In this document: one piece after another, positions 15,363 through 24,488 of the stretch
Layout: the number at the start of each line of letters is the position of its first letter
Position numbering within the stretch: the first letter of the stretch is position 1
Source: UKL13-2 sp038206765
GTDB lineage: Bacteria; Pseudomonadota; Gammaproteobacteria; Burkholderiales; Usitatibacteraceae
Length of the DNA: 64,000 bases
Assembly: GCA_038206765.1 (NCBI GenBank)
Contig: JBBRAM010000005.1
Span: 62,001 to 126,000, forward strand
Reading direction: 5' to 3'
Notes under the pieces: generated by a model
What the model was told of the DNA's origin: nothing
The model's input: the letters and a program-made list of their open reading frames with translations, nothing else
The model's database searches: none
Position numbers and translations under genes: made by a program

Positions 15363-16397
15363 CTAATCGCGCAGCTGGCGACCTGTGAGCGTCAAAAATA
15401 GGCTTTCCAAATTAGCGCGGCCCGACGAAATCCGATTGACGCGAATGCCGTGAACGCCAAGCCAGACAAGGACTTTGGCGGCATCGGTCGATAAATCGTT
15501 GAGTGAAATTTTGATATTTGAGGTGGTTTGGGTGACTACGTTGGCATCAGTTTGATTGCCTTGAGGCTCCGCATCGGGCGCTACATTTGGTGTGGCACCG
15601 AGTACTGCATCTTTTACGCCCTCTACGTTCCGCAGAGCTGCAAGATCAACCATGCGATCGCATTCAATCTCCAGCGTTTGCGAGGCGGGTAGTTGTTTGT
15701 ACAAGTTTGCCAAACTATCGCTGGCGATTACTTTGCCGTGATCCATAATCACAATGCGGTCGCACAGCCGTTCGGCTTCTTCCATGTAGTGGGTGGTGTA
15801 GATGATGGCTTTGCCGCGCGCTTTGAGAGTTTCCAAATTATCGAAAATCGCGTTGCGGCTTTGCGGATCAATCCCAACCGTCGGCTCGTCCAAAATCAGC
15901 ACATCGGGGTCGTGAACCATGCTGATGGCGATGTTGAGTCGGCGCTTCATGCCGCCGGAGAACGTGGCGGGTTTATCTTTTGCCCGGTCGCTCAAGCCAA
16001 CCAATGCCAGCGCTTCAACCGTCCGCGATTTAAGCAAATCGCCAGACAAGCCATAAAGCGCGCCAAATAATTCCAAGTTTTGGAGGGCGGATAAGTTTTC
16101 ATAAAGCGCCAAATCCTGCGGCACTAGGCCGATGCGCTGTTTCGTGGCAAAACCGTCGTTCGAATCCATTCCGTCTATTACCACCGAGCCGCTATCTGGC
16201 TCAACAATCCCGCAAATCATCGATACTGTGGTTGTTTTGCCTGCGCCGTTCGGTCCCAGCAGGCCGACGATTTCGCCCGGCTTTACGGCAATCGAGACAT
16301 TGCTAACAACTTGCCGGTCGCCGTAGCGTTTACCAAGGTTGGTTGCAATGAGTCCGCTAGCGGATTGGGTTGCAGTGGTTTGTCGTGTGTTTTGCAT
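15363..16397 (-). CDS. ABC transporter ATP-binding protein
   Basis: This is the nucleotide-binding subunit of the exporter. It shows Walker A GPNGAGKTT (about residues 55-63), Q-loop GLVPQDL, signature FSGGMKRRLNIAISM, Walker B VLILDEPTVGIDPQSR and switch His in YTTHYMEEAE. After residue 235 a roughly 100-residue C-terminal domain resembles the accessory domain of drug- and polysaccharide-exporting ATPases; it includes an unusual polar stretch (APDAEPQGNQTDANVVTQT). The gene leads the pair and faces ettA across a 509-base spacer. Confidence 0.92.
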   Translation of the reverse strand: MQNTRQTTATQSASGLIATNLGKRYGDRQVVSNVSIAVKPGEIVGLLGPNGAGKTTTVSMICGIVEPDSGSVVIDGMDSNDGFATKQRIGLVPQDLALYENLSALQNLELFGALYGLSGDLLKSRTVEALALVGLSDRAKDKPATFSGGMKRRLNIAISMVHDPDVLILDEPTVGIDPQSRNAIFDNLETLKARGKAIIYTTHYMEEAERLCDRIVIMDHGKVIASDSLANLYKQLPASQTLEIECDRMVDLAALRNVEGVKDAVLGATPNVAPDAEPQGNQTDANVVTQTTSNIKISLNDLSTDAAKVLVWLGVHGIRVNRISSGRANLESLFLTLTGRQLRD

Positions 16398-16906
16398 GAT
16401 GATCCCGTCTCAATGACTGTTGTTTTGGGGTTACTTCGGTGCGGCGCTGGCGTTCGTTTACGGCACAGCGCTAATTTAAGTCAATCATTGCATACCGGTC
16501 GCACGAAAAGACGAAACGCGGCGCAGATGGCGCGAGTTGCAACCGATCAGCGCCAATTGCAAGGTCTTTACCAGTACTCGAGGACTACTCAAGCACTGCT
16601 TAAGCGCACCCGAACCAAACTCGAGCCACACTCGAAGCCCACCGCGAGGCCGCCCCAAGCGCAATCCACGCCCAACTCATTCACAGCCCAAACGCGACCC
16701 ACGCACGCCCCAAGCACGTCCCAAGCACGACCCACGCACGTCCCAAATTCCGACCAAAACCAAGTCAAAAAACTGCTTCATCATTGTACAAAACAGCGAA
16801 ATTGCCGCTTCACTCCTGTAAACTCTATTGTTGTCCGTCTTCCGCAATGATCAGCAATCACTAGCAGCAACCACCAGCAATCACCAACGAAACTGAAGAA
16901 ACCGCT
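16398..16906. other. Divergent intergenic region with repeats
   Basis: This 509-base spacer between the ABC exporter and ettA must hold both promoters. I see no convincing gene in it. CGACCCACGCACGYCCCAA occurs at 16695-16713 and 16728-16746 with related CAAGCACG units between, giving a C-rich, T-poor plus strand. A second small repeat (AGCAATCAC / CAGCAATCACCA) lies at 16853-16885 just before ettA. Confidence 0.6.
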
Positions 16907-18571
16907 ATGGCACAGTACGTCTACACCATGAACCGCGTCGGCAAGATTGTTCCGCCGAAACGCCAAATTTTAAAAGACATCAACCTATCCTTTTTCCCAG
17001 GCGCCAAGATCGGCGTACTGGGCTTAAACGGCTCCGGTAAATCAACCCTGCTCAAAATCATGGCAGGTGTCGACAAGGACATCGAGGGCGAAGCCGTGCC
17101 GATGCCCAATCTGCGCATCGGCTATTTAGAGCAAGAGCCAAAGTTGAACCCAGAGCACACCGTGCGAGAATCGGTAGAGGAGGGCGTCGGCGGCATTTTG
17201 GCCGCAAAATCGCGCTTGGAGCAGGTTTATGCCGAATACGCGGAGCCAGACGCTGATTTTGATGTGCTTGCGGCTGAACAGGCGGAGCTAGAGGCCGTCA
17301 TCGGCGCATCAGACGGGGATAACCTCGAAGTGCAAATGGAAATCGCCGCAGACGCGCTCCGCATTCCGCCGTGGGAAGCCGTGATCGGCAATTTATCAGG
17401 CGGTGAAAAACGCCGTGTGGCGCTGTGCCGTTTGCTGCTCTCCAAGCCCGATATGTTACTGCTCGATGAGCCGACCAACCACTTGGACGCTGAAAGTGTT
17501 GATTGGCTGGAGCAATTTCTTCTAGCCTTCCCCGGCACGGTCGTCGCCGTGACCCACGATCGCTATTTCCTCGACAATGCAGCCGAATGGATTTTGGAAT
17601 TAGATCGCGGTGCGGGCATCCCGTGGAAAGGCAATTACAGCTCGTGGCTGGATCAGAAAAAGGATCGTTTAGCCGCAGAGGAATCCGGCGAATCCATGCG
17701 CCAAAAAGCGCTGAAAAAAGAATTGGAATGGGTACGTCAAAACCCGAAAGGCCGCATGGCCAAATCGAAGGCACGGATGACGCGCTTCGAGGAGCTTTCC
17801 AGCTTCGAATACCAAAAGCGCAATGAAACGCAGGAGCTTTTCATTCCTGTCGGCGAGCGGCTCGGCAATGAGGTGATCGAATTCACCAACGTCTCCAAAG
17901 CCTATGGCGATCGTTTATTGATTGATAATTTAAGCTTTAAAGTGCCACCCGGTGCGATTGTTGGCATCATTGGCCCCAACGGTGCTGGTAAATCCACGCT
18001 ATTCCGCATGTTGGCTGGGCAAGAAGTGCCAGACAGCGGCACGATCAAAGTCGGCCCGACAGTTAATTTGGCGTTCGTCGATCAATCGCGTGATTCCCTA
18101 GATGACGATAAAACCGTCTGGATGTCCGTCTCAGGTGGCTCGGACATCATGCAAGTCGGCCGGTTTGAAATGCAATCGCGCGCCTACATTGGCCGCTTCA
18201 ATTTCAAAGGCGGTGACCAGCAGAAATTAGTTGGCAAATTATCCGGCGGTGAACGTGGACGCTTGCACATGGCCAAAACGCTGCTCAAAGGCGGCAATGT
18301 GTTGCTGCTCGATGAGCCGTCAAATGATCTGGACGTTGAAACCCTCCGCTCGCTAGAGGATGCGCTGATGGAATTTGCAGGCTCCATCATGGTGGTCTCG
18401 CATGATCGCTGGTTCCTAGATCGTATCGCCACCCATATTCTGGCGTGTGAAGGCGATTCGCAGTGGGTGTTTTACGACGGCAATTACAATGAATATGAGT
18501 TCGACAAGCGTAGGCGTTTGGGTGAAGAAGCGGCACGGCCTAAGCGGATTCGGTATCGGGCGTTGAAGTAG
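16907..18571 (+). CDS. ettA: Energy-dependent translational throttle protein EttA (ABC-F)
   Basis: EttA is a soluble ABC-F ATPase that binds the ribosomal E site and gates entry into elongation according to energy state. The 554 residues (E. coli 555) contain two nucleotide-binding domains. The first has GLNGSGKST, LSGGEKRRVALCRLLL and LLLDEPTNHLDAES; the second has GPNGAGKST, LSGGERGRLHMAKTLL and LLLDEPSNDLDVET. Between them is the charged linker (about residues 240-310, MRQKALKKELEWVRQNPKGR) that contacts tRNA. The N-terminal MAQYVYTMNRVGKIVPPKR is diagnostic of EttA rather than Uup or YheS. It is transcribed alone. Confidence 0.96.
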   Translation: MAQYVYTMNRVGKIVPPKRQILKDINLSFFPGAKIGVLGLNGSGKSTLLKIMAGVDKDIEGEAVPMPNLRIGYLEQEPKLNPEHTVRESVEEGVGGILAAKSRLEQVYAEYAEPDADFDVLAAEQAELEAVIGASDGDNLEVQMEIAADALRIPPWEAVIGNLSGGEKRRVALCRLLLSKPDMLLLDEPTNHLDAESVDWLEQFLLAFPGTVVAVTHDRYFLDNAAEWILELDRGAGIPWKGNYSSWLDQKKDRLAAEESGESMRQKALKKELEWVRQNPKGRMAKSKARMTRFEELSSFEYQKRNETQELFIPVGERLGNEVIEFTNVSKAYGDRLLIDNLSFKVPPGAIVGIIGPNGAGKSTLFRMLAGQEVPDSGTIKVGPTVNLAFVDQSRDSLDDDKTVWMSVSGGSDIMQVGRFEMQSRAYIGRFNFKGGDQQKLVGKLSGGERGRLHMAKTLLKGGNVLLLDEPSNDLDVETLRSLEDALMEFAGSIMVVSHDRWFLDRIATHILACEGDSQWVFYDGNYNEYEFDKRRRLGEEAARPKRIRYRALK

Positions 18572-18626
18572 GATTTAATCGCGAATCAGCTTCAGTTATT
18601 TATGCGCGGAGCCACGAGATATCGAT

Positions 18627-19229
18627 ATGAATGATGCAGCTGAGTTCATTAGCAAATTCACGCCGAAGTTAAGCGGAAAAATTGATTTTGCGTGGAATGG
18701 TAAGCACGCAGCCGACTTCGTTGATACAAACCAGATATTTCGTTGGCAAGTGGTTGAGTTATGTATTGAAAACTCACAACTTGCTTCACCTATCTTGTTG
18801 GAGCGTCTCTTTTTAGCCGACGCAAATTGGTCGGTTGAAGCGTGGGGTTCGCCGTATCATTTTGCACAGCTTGGAAAGATACTGCTTGAACGGGGCGAAG
18901 AAAAAGCAATTGAATCATTTTCAAAAGGGTTTATTTGTTCTTTCGATACATTTGGAGCTTGTCATGAAATTCGTCTCTCAGAGCAGCTTCTGGGGCGCTT
19001 GAAGCAACATGTTAAGTTAGCCCTTGATAAAAATATCGACGAGTTGCAACGTAAAGAGCTTGAATCGGCCGCTGAATTATTTGAAAAAATTGGTGCTGGC
19101 GTTGCCGATCAAGGATGGGCGAGGGTTGAACCCGGTACGCCAGTTTCAAATATTCGCGTGATCTGGCCACGCTGGTTTCACAAAATTTGGATCAAAGCTA
19201 AGGCGATTTTTAGCAAGCAGCCCGGATGA
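18627..19229 (+). CDS. Hypothetical protein
   Basis: I do not recognise this 200-residue, mostly helical, acidic protein. Features include WGSPYHFAQLGKILLERGEEKAIESFSKGF, which reads like a helical-repeat segment, and a run of Leu/Glu-rich helices (KNIDELQRKELESAAELFEKIG). No signal peptide or catalytic motif is visible. Its coding sequence is more A/T-rich than ettA. The last four residues (KQPG) and the stop codon are coded by a REP-like palindrome, so the original C-terminus may have been replaced. A repeat-rich patch follows. Confidence 0.6.
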   Translation: MNDAAEFISKFTPKLSGKIDFAWNGKHAADFVDTNQIFRWQVVELCIENSQLASPILLERLFLADANWSVEAWGSPYHFAQLGKILLERGEEKAIESFSKGFICSFDTFGACHEIRLSEQLLGRLKQHVKLALDKNIDELQRKELESAAELFEKIGAGVADQGWARVEPGTPVSNIRVIWPRWFHKIWIKAKAIFSKQPG

Positions 19230-19248
19230 GGCGAAGCGCAACCCGGGG
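19219..19248. repeat. REP-like palindrome overlapping a gene end
   Basis: AGCCCGGATGAGGCGAAGCG followed by CAACCCGGGG has the form of the common proteobacterial extragenic palindrome. The arms CCCGG and CCGGG pair around a GCGAAGCGCAA-like centre. It supplies the stop codon of the preceding gene. Confidence 0.65.
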
Positions 19249-19287
19249 TGGCGGTTAAACCAAAGGGAACGTCAGCGTCTTGCAAGG

Positions 19288-19560
19288 ATGCCGGGGGTTG
19301 CCCGACACCTGCTACTTTATTTTGCTTCGCCAAAAGAAAGAAGCCAAAGAAAAGGCGACCCGGGTTCGTCGTTTTTTGAAACGATAAAACTGTTCCAAAA
19401 AATCCCCTGCGCTACTCGAATCGACAGGCCGCTGCGGAACTCGTCGCGCGAACTGTTTCTGGGAATATGGCATACGCCCCGGCGCGCTCCTCAGACAGTC
19501 CTCGCGGAAACCTCCTGTCGATTCTCCGTTGCTCGGCGACTCTCACGGGATGGTCGCCAT
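19288..19560 (+). repeat. Widespread proteobacterial 'CGCCAAAAGAAAG' repeat region
   Basis: The stretch with TTTTGCTTCGCCAAAAGAAA near 19320-19340, then GCCAAAGAAAAGGCGACCC, is a sequence I recall as recurring between genes in many beta- and gammaproteobacteria, where it is often misannotated as a short protein. The 162-codon plus frame across it (19288-19776) has no recognisable domain and runs through other repeats, so I do not call it a gene. The unit is followed by about 150 bases of C/G-rich sequence belonging to the same remnant. Confidence 0.55.
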
Positions 19561-19632
19561 TTAGGCATCACTTCAAGACTTGGTATTCTAACGAGGTCTA
19601 TCGTGAGAGATCTGCTTTTTCAGGTGAGCGAG

Positions 19633-19734
19633 CGTAGGTTGGGCAAGTTTTGTTTGCCCAACATCAGTGGCTATTTAATTGATATTGCTGACTTGAAGGG
19701 GATTGTTGGGCAGATGAAACTTGCCCAACCTACG
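19633..19734. mobile_element. MITE-like element, 102 bp
   Basis: The ends are 30-bp inverted repeats (19633-19662 and 19705-19734) beginning CGTAGGTTGGGCAAGTTT and matching at 27 of 30 positions. The 42-bp centre codes for nothing evident. Each arm can also fold on itself (TTGGGCA...TGCCCAA). I see no target-site duplication. The form is that of a non-autonomous miniature element; no transposase gene is in the window. Confidence 0.7.
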
Positions 19735-19745
19735 ACCTGCGACTC

Positions 19746-19774
19746 CTTGAAACGCCGCGCCAGTGCTAGAGTTT
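19746..19774 (+). repeat. Dispersed CTAG-core element, copy C
   Basis: All 29 bases are identical to 160-188. The element abuts the MITE-like sequence and overlaps the stop codon (complement of 19773-19775) of the minus-strand glycine-rich gene by two bases. Confidence 0.85.
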
Positions 19775-20553
19775 AGCTACTTCCACAATCTCCGCCTCCA
19801 CCGCATCCACCGCCCCCTCCACCCCCACCACCATCGCTGCCGGCACTTGCACCACCATCACTACAGCCAACGCTGGTTGAGTCCGAACAATTGTTGGAGC
19901 TGGCACTTCCACTAAACGCGCCACCATCAAACACGCTGCCGCCACCATCGCTACCACGGCTGGCCAATAGCTGTTTGCGTTTTAGTTCGAGTGCTTCGAC
20001 GGCGCTGGCGTCGTATTGATAGCCGCCTTCGATACCGAGGGCACGATCCATCGCAAAGAGCAGTGGCACACCGGCAATGGCCGCCACGCCGCCGACCATG
20101 CGTGCGTTGAGCCCGGGTGAGTGGAGTTGATGCAGGGTGTTTGATAACGGCAAATCGAGGCCGTTTTTCATCTCGGTGTCTGGCGTGTGATGCAGGTATT
20201 TACCGAACGCTTGATCGCAAAATTCTGAGTATTCGCGCGACATCAAGATGAACTGATGCCACAGCTCGTCCACCACTTTGGAAGGCATGCCAACCGCTGT
20301 GCCGCCGTTCACGACATTGGCTGACAGGCAGACCAAGAAAAACTGGCGCAAGCCGTCAATGACCTGGTCGATCTGCTCAATCGTGAGCTGGGAATATTTG
20401 AAGACGAGTTTGCCGCGTAGCGAGGCAGGGAACCGGTAGGCGTTGATGAAGGTAGCGCGCTGTTCCAAGCGCTGTTTGTAATTTACCCTGAAGACCGCCC
20501 ACGCGCAGACTGCAACAATGAAGAGACCGATTAAAACAAACGGGAGTGGAGGC
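19773..20553 (-). CDS. Membrane protein with glycine-rich Cys tail (GRDP-like region)
   Basis: The start at 20553 (MPPLPFVLIGLF) has AAGGAAAG five bases upstream and begins with a membrane helix. The middle (about residues 75-145) contains VVDELWHQFILMSREYSEFCDQAFGKYLHHTP, which matches the WH-type motif of glycine-rich-domain (GRDP/DUF1399-like) proteins. A hydrophobic stretch MVGGVAAIAGVPLLF follows. The last 60 residues are Gly/Ser-rich and end in a run of nine glycines, then CGGGGDCGSS. That tail is also common to TIGR04222-type bacterial membrane proteins. The function is unknown. An in-frame ATG further upstream would add 13 residues but lacks a ribosome-binding site. Confidence 0.72.
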
Positions 20554-20688
20554 ATGAGCTTTCCTTTCTTGTTGTTATGGAATTTGTTCCACACAAGATA
20601 GGACTTGATTATGACACTTTGATGAACGGCTCCGAAGCCTACGAGAGCAACGCGAGCTCTTCAGCATCGCGTCGCCCAGTTTGATGCT

Positions 20689-22509
20689 TTAAGCGTAAGT
20701 CACTGCTCCCGACGCCGCCACCGTAATCGTGCGGCCAATGGTAATGGTGTAGGTCGTGGATTTAACGGTGCTAACAAAAACATATTCGCCTTTCACCGCG
20801 GCTGCTGTCACGGTCATGAGCAAGTAGCCGCGTTGGGTGGTGTCGGCGTAGTTGAGGTCATCGATTAAACCAAGCCCTCTGCCGATAGCGGCCGCGCCCA
20901 GTTGCGGCACCAATGCGCTGCCGTCCAACGACGATCCCAAGCCACCCAGTCCGGCGCTCTCAAAGCCGGTGGAGGTGACCGATGTGCCGGCAAATTCCAC
21001 GCCGACTTTATCGCCTGCAAAAGTTGTGAGGCTGGTGAACCAACCGTTGTGCGAATCGCCGGAGAGCACGACCAGTTTTTTGTTCAACGCTTTCACGGTT
21101 TGCAAAACTGCCTCACGGTTGGCTGGATAGCCATCCCAAGAATCAAGGTTGTACGGCAGGCGCGGGTTTTTGCTGGGGTCGAGCAACGCGACTTGGGCAG
21201 GGCTGAGCGCGGCTGTTCCTGCGGCGGCCCGCGTCGCCTTGGCACCGAGATAAGTTTGAATCGCTGCGCCACCGGCGCTAGGGTTCGGGTTGGCGGGGTT
21301 AAAGTATTGCGCAACCGAATACGGAATCCACATTTTGCCCATGATGTCCTGGTTGCCCAGCACCTGCCATGTGGCGCTTGATGCGGCCAGTTTGCCCCGC
21401 AACCAGGATTGTTGTTCAGCTGAAATCATCCGGCGCGATGCGTCGGGAATGACGCCAGTGGCGGGGTTTGGCGTAACGCCTGCGATATAGCGTGTGACGC
21501 CGCCATCGGCATCGCCAAAATTATCGTACTGTTTATCGCGTCCTTCAATGCGGGTGTCAAGCATGTGTAGTGAGAACAAGCTGCCGAAATCGAACGAGCG
21601 ATAAATTTTGAGCAGGTTGGTAGCATCGGGCGTGCGAATCGGCATCCACTCGTGGTAAACCTTGGACGCATTCGCTTTGCGGATGTTCCAATCGCCTTGG
21701 GTTGCGGTGTTGTGGTTTTCAGCGCCACCGACATAGCCGTTGTTGGCAAATTCATGATCGTCCCAAATCGTGATCCACGGCATTTTGGCGTGCAGGGCTT
21801 GCAGGCTGGTGTCGGATTTGTAAAGCGCATAGCGGGTGCGGTAATCGGCGATGCTGACGATATCGTTATCTGGAAAGCTAACGCGGCCGAGCCTTACGGC
21901 ATCGGTGTTGCCATATTTTTTGACGTCAGCGCCGCCGTATTCGTAAATGTAATCGCCAACGTGGATAGCGTACTGGGCATCAGATTGCGCTGCAGCGTCG
22001 TAGGCGTTGAAATAACCTTCTGAGTAAAGTGAGCAAGAGAACACCGCGAATTTAACCGATGCCGCCGACGAGGCCGGCAGTGTGCGGGTACGGCCAACAG
22101 GCGACGCGCTATTCACGTTGCCTTGGAAACGATAAAAATATTCCACACCGGCGCTCAGGCCTGTGGCGTCGACCTTTGCGGTGAAGCCGGTTGCTTCGGT
22201 TGCCGTGACTTTACCTGTGCCGAGTACTGTGGTGAAATTGCTGTCGCTGGCAATTTGCCAAGTGAGTTCAACGTTTTCGTTGCTGTTGGGGACCTTGGCA
22301 TACGTCCACAAAATGACCCGATCAGCGAGCGGATCGCCGCTTGCCACGCCATAGGGAAAACGCGGCGGAATAGTAATCGTGGTGCTATCAGAATTGCAAG
22401 CGGCCAACGTCGAGCTGAGGGCTGTCGCGGCGACGGCCGAGCCTGTGGTTTTAATAAACTGGCGACGGTTTTTGTTTGATACCTTCGATGGTGATGATGC
22501 ATCCGACAT
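20689..22509 (-). CDS. phoD: PhoD-like alkaline phosphatase/phosphodiesterase, Tat-exported
   Basis: The N-terminus has a twin-arginine signal (NRRQFIKTTGSAVAATALSS) followed by LAAC, so the 606-residue protein is probably exported folded and may be lipidated. An N-terminal fibronectin-like domain (FPYGVASGDPLADRVILWTY) precedes the metallophosphatase domain. KFAVFSCSLYSEGYFNAY, HVGDYIYEYG, TIWDDHEFANNGY, QVLGNQDIM and LSGDSHNGW are the metal-binding blocks of PhoD. PhoD releases phosphate from phosphodiesters and monoesters in the periplasm or outside the cell. GGGAG lies seven bases before the ATG. No Pho box was identified with confidence upstream. Confidence 0.9.
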   Translation of the reverse strand: MSDASSPSKVSNKNRRQFIKTTGSAVAATALSSTLAACNSDSTTITIPPRFPYGVASGDPLADRVILWTYAKVPNSNENVELTWQIASDSNFTTVLGTGKVTATEATGFTAKVDATGLSAGVEYFYRFQGNVNSASPVGRTRTLPASSAASVKFAVFSCSLYSEGYFNAYDAAAQSDAQYAIHVGDYIYEYGGADVKKYGNTDAVRLGRVSFPDNDIVSIADYRTRYALYKSDTSLQALHAKMPWITIWDDHEFANNGYVGGAENHNTATQGDWNIRKANASKVYHEWMPIRTPDATNLLKIYRSFDFGSLFSLHMLDTRIEGRDKQYDNFGDADGGVTRYIAGVTPNPATGVIPDASRRMISAEQQSWLRGKLAASSATWQVLGNQDIMGKMWIPYSVAQYFNPANPNPSAGGAAIQTYLGAKATRAAAGTAALSPAQVALLDPSKNPRLPYNLDSWDGYPANREAVLQTVKALNKKLVVLSGDSHNGWFTSLTTFAGDKVGVEFAGTSVTSTGFESAGLGGLGSSLDGSALVPQLGAAAIGRGLGLIDDLNYADTTQRGYLLMTVTAAAVKGEYVFVSTVKSTTYTITIGRTITVAASGAVTYA

Positions 22510-22645
22510 GGTAAAGCTCCCTAAATTTGAGCAGCACGATTACTAAAACTGGTCTAGAAATGACCTAAAACGAACGCGTATTAAAGCGTTTTTGTGTGAC
22601 AGTTTTAGTGCTGTATTTAGTGGTGCGCAGTATTGGCGCCTTACC

Positions 22646-22663
22646 GTGTCGGAATATCGACAC
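22646..22663. promoter_or_regulatory. Inverted repeat between rhlE and phoD
   Basis: GTGTCG and CGACAC are separated by six bases in the 176-base spacer upstream of phoD and downstream of rhlE. There is no T-run on either side, so it is not a classical terminator. It may be an operator or chance. Confidence 0.3.
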
Positions 22664-22685
22664 CGTATCTGTGGTTCATTGCCGC

Positions 22686-24278
22686 TTAGCGATCCCGGCC
22701 TGATTTGCGGAACAATGCCGGTGTTACCGCGTTTGTTTTTGGCGCTGGTCTTCTTGGTGTTGCTGGTGCGGAAGTTGCGCTGTTTCGTTGAGAAGCGTTG
22801 CCCGCACCCGTTCGGCTGTCGCCATCCGTAGAGCCGCGCCCCTGCTGGGGTTTGGACCTATTGCCCGGGGTAGATGCGGTTGATGCGCCCGCGGTGTCAG
22901 CGCTACTGCGGGCACCACCAGCGCGTTGCCCAGGCTTACCGCGTCCGCCTTGGCCTTGCCCTGCGTTACGTCCACCGGCAGCGGGCCTGCTCCCCGCTGT
23001 GCCGCGGCCTTGGCCTTGACCTTGCCCCTGGCCACTGCGTGATTGGCCGCCGCGACCTTGACCGGCACGACCACGTCCTTGATGATCTTGCGAGCGAAGC
23101 AATATCGGCTGGGCTTTGGCGGTGGGATCGGGTTCAAAACCGGGGATCACAACGCTTTCAACTTCGCGCTTAATAAGGCGCTCAATCTCATGGAACATTT
23201 TGATTTCATCCACGCACACCAGCGAGATCGCCTCGCCGGTCGCACCCGCACGTCCGGTGCGGCCAATACGATGCACATAGTCTTCCGGCACATTCGGGAT
23301 TTCAAAATTCACCACATGAGGGAGCTGGTCGATGTCGATACCGCGTGCGGCAATATCAGTTGCCACCAGTACTTGTAAATCACCTTTCTTGAACTCAGCC
23401 AGCGCCTTGGTACGCGCGGCCTGGCTCTTATTGCCGTGAATGGCTAAGGCGGTGATGTCGGATTTGTTTAGCTGTTCAGCGAGACGATTCGCGCCGTGTT
23501 TGGTGCGCGTAAAAACCAGCACCTGATGCCAATTATTTTCTTTAATCAAATGCGTCAACAGTTCGCGTTTTTTATCGCGATCAACCGGATGCACTTTTTG
23601 CACAATCATTTCCACCGTCGAGTTGCGGCGGGCAACTTCGATTAGCGCCGGATTGTTCAGCAATCCATCGGCCAATTTTTTGATGTCGTCCGAAAACGTC
23701 GCTGAAAACAACAAATTTTGTCGCGCCTTTGGCAGTACGGCCAGCACTTTTTTAATGTCGTGAATAAAGCCCATATCGAGCATCCGATCTGCTTCATCCA
23801 ACACCAAAATTTCGACTTGCGATAAATCGACAGTTCGCTGCTGTTGATGGTCAAGTAAACGCCCCGGTGTGGCGACCAAAATATCGACACCCTGACGCAA
23901 AATCGAAATCTGCGGATTGATGCCCACGCCGCCGTAAACAACGGTTGATTTTAAGCCGGTGTATTTACCGTAAGTGCGAACGCTTTCCTCCACCTGTGCC
24001 GCGAGTTCGCGGGTGGGCGTGAGGACGAGTACGCGGACTTTACGTTTGGTACCGACCGGGACCGGCACAGCGCCAGCCTTTAGGGTTGTAAGGCGCTGCA
24101 AAATCGGTAGCACAAAACCGGCGGTTTTACCGGTGCCCGTTTGCGCACCGGCCAGCAGATCACCACCGTTTAAGACGGCGGGAATGGCTTGCAATTGAAT
24201 GGGGGTCGGCGTGGTATAGCCGTGTTCGGAAACAGCACGAACGATGGACTCGGACAGTCCGAGAGCGGAAAATGACAT
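22686..24278 (-). CDS. rhlE: DEAD-box RNA helicase RhlE-like
   Basis: This 530-residue helicase has the Q motif (FSALGLSESIVRAVSEHGY...PTPIQ), motif I AGAQTGTGKT, Ia PTRELAAQV, TPGRLLDH, II VLDEADRMLDMGF, III FSATF, and VI HRIGRTGRAG. After residue 385 comes a long low-complexity tail of Gly, Arg, Gln and Ser (repeated GQG and GRG units). Such tails bind RNA and are common in RhlE. The protein probably remodels rRNA or mRNA structure, notably in the cold. The 140 bases upstream contain a perfect palindrome CGCGATGATCGCG at 24307-24319 in the likely leader, which could be a regulatory structure. Confidence 0.92.
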   Translation of the reverse strand: MSFSALGLSESIVRAVSEHGYTTPTPIQLQAIPAVLNGGDLLAGAQTGTGKTAGFVLPILQRLTTLKAGAVPVPVGTKRKVRVLVLTPTRELAAQVEESVRTYGKYTGLKSTVVYGGVGINPQISILRQGVDILVATPGRLLDHQQQRTVDLSQVEILVLDEADRMLDMGFIHDIKKVLAVLPKARQNLLFSATFSDDIKKLADGLLNNPALIEVARRNSTVEMIVQKVHPVDRDKKRELLTHLIKENNWHQVLVFTRTKHGANRLAEQLNKSDITALAIHGNKSQAARTKALAEFKKGDLQVLVATDIAARGIDIDQLPHVVNFEIPNVPEDYVHRIGRTGRAGATGEAISLVCVDEIKMFHEIERLIKREVESVVIPGFEPDPTAKAQPILLRSQDHQGRGRAGQGRGGQSRSGQGQGQGQGRGTAGSRPAAGGRNAGQGQGGRGKPGQRAGGARSSADTAGASTASTPGNRSKPQQGRGSTDGDSRTGAGNASQRNSATSAPATPRRPAPKTNAVTPALFRKSGRDR

Positions 24279-24488
24279 GGGAAACTTTCAAGTGAATCGA
24301 ACCTGTCGCGATGATCGCGCCAGTCTAGGTGCGAGGATTTTTGCTCGGAATTTTAGCGAGCGAGTCTGAGGTGACGTAGCGAGGGGACTGGAACAAAAGC
24401 TACACGCATATTATAGCAGGGCGGTGGCGATGGTGATAGTGGCAGTGATGCCGCGAGCCTTATTGGCAGCAACCGCAGATATAAATAG

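Noticed and set aside
16311..16850. A 179-codon plus-strand frame before ettA
   Set aside because: It overlaps the 5' end of the ABC ATPase gene and the C-rich repeats, with Pro/Thr/Arg-rich nonsense composition.
19288..19776. A 162-codon plus-strand gene
   Set aside because: It runs across the AAAAGAAAG repeat, the MITE-like element and copy C and has no protein motif; its openness is probably accidental.
21266..21290. CGGCGCTAGGGTTCGGG inside phoD as another CTAG-core copy
   Set aside because: Only about ten bases agree with the family core, and the peptide (NPNPSAGG) is a plausible linker by itself. It needs a profile score to be accepted.
22724..23137. Minus-strand frame overlapping rhlE
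   Set aside because: It is a second frame of the biased Gly/Arg/Gln-coding tail of rhlE.
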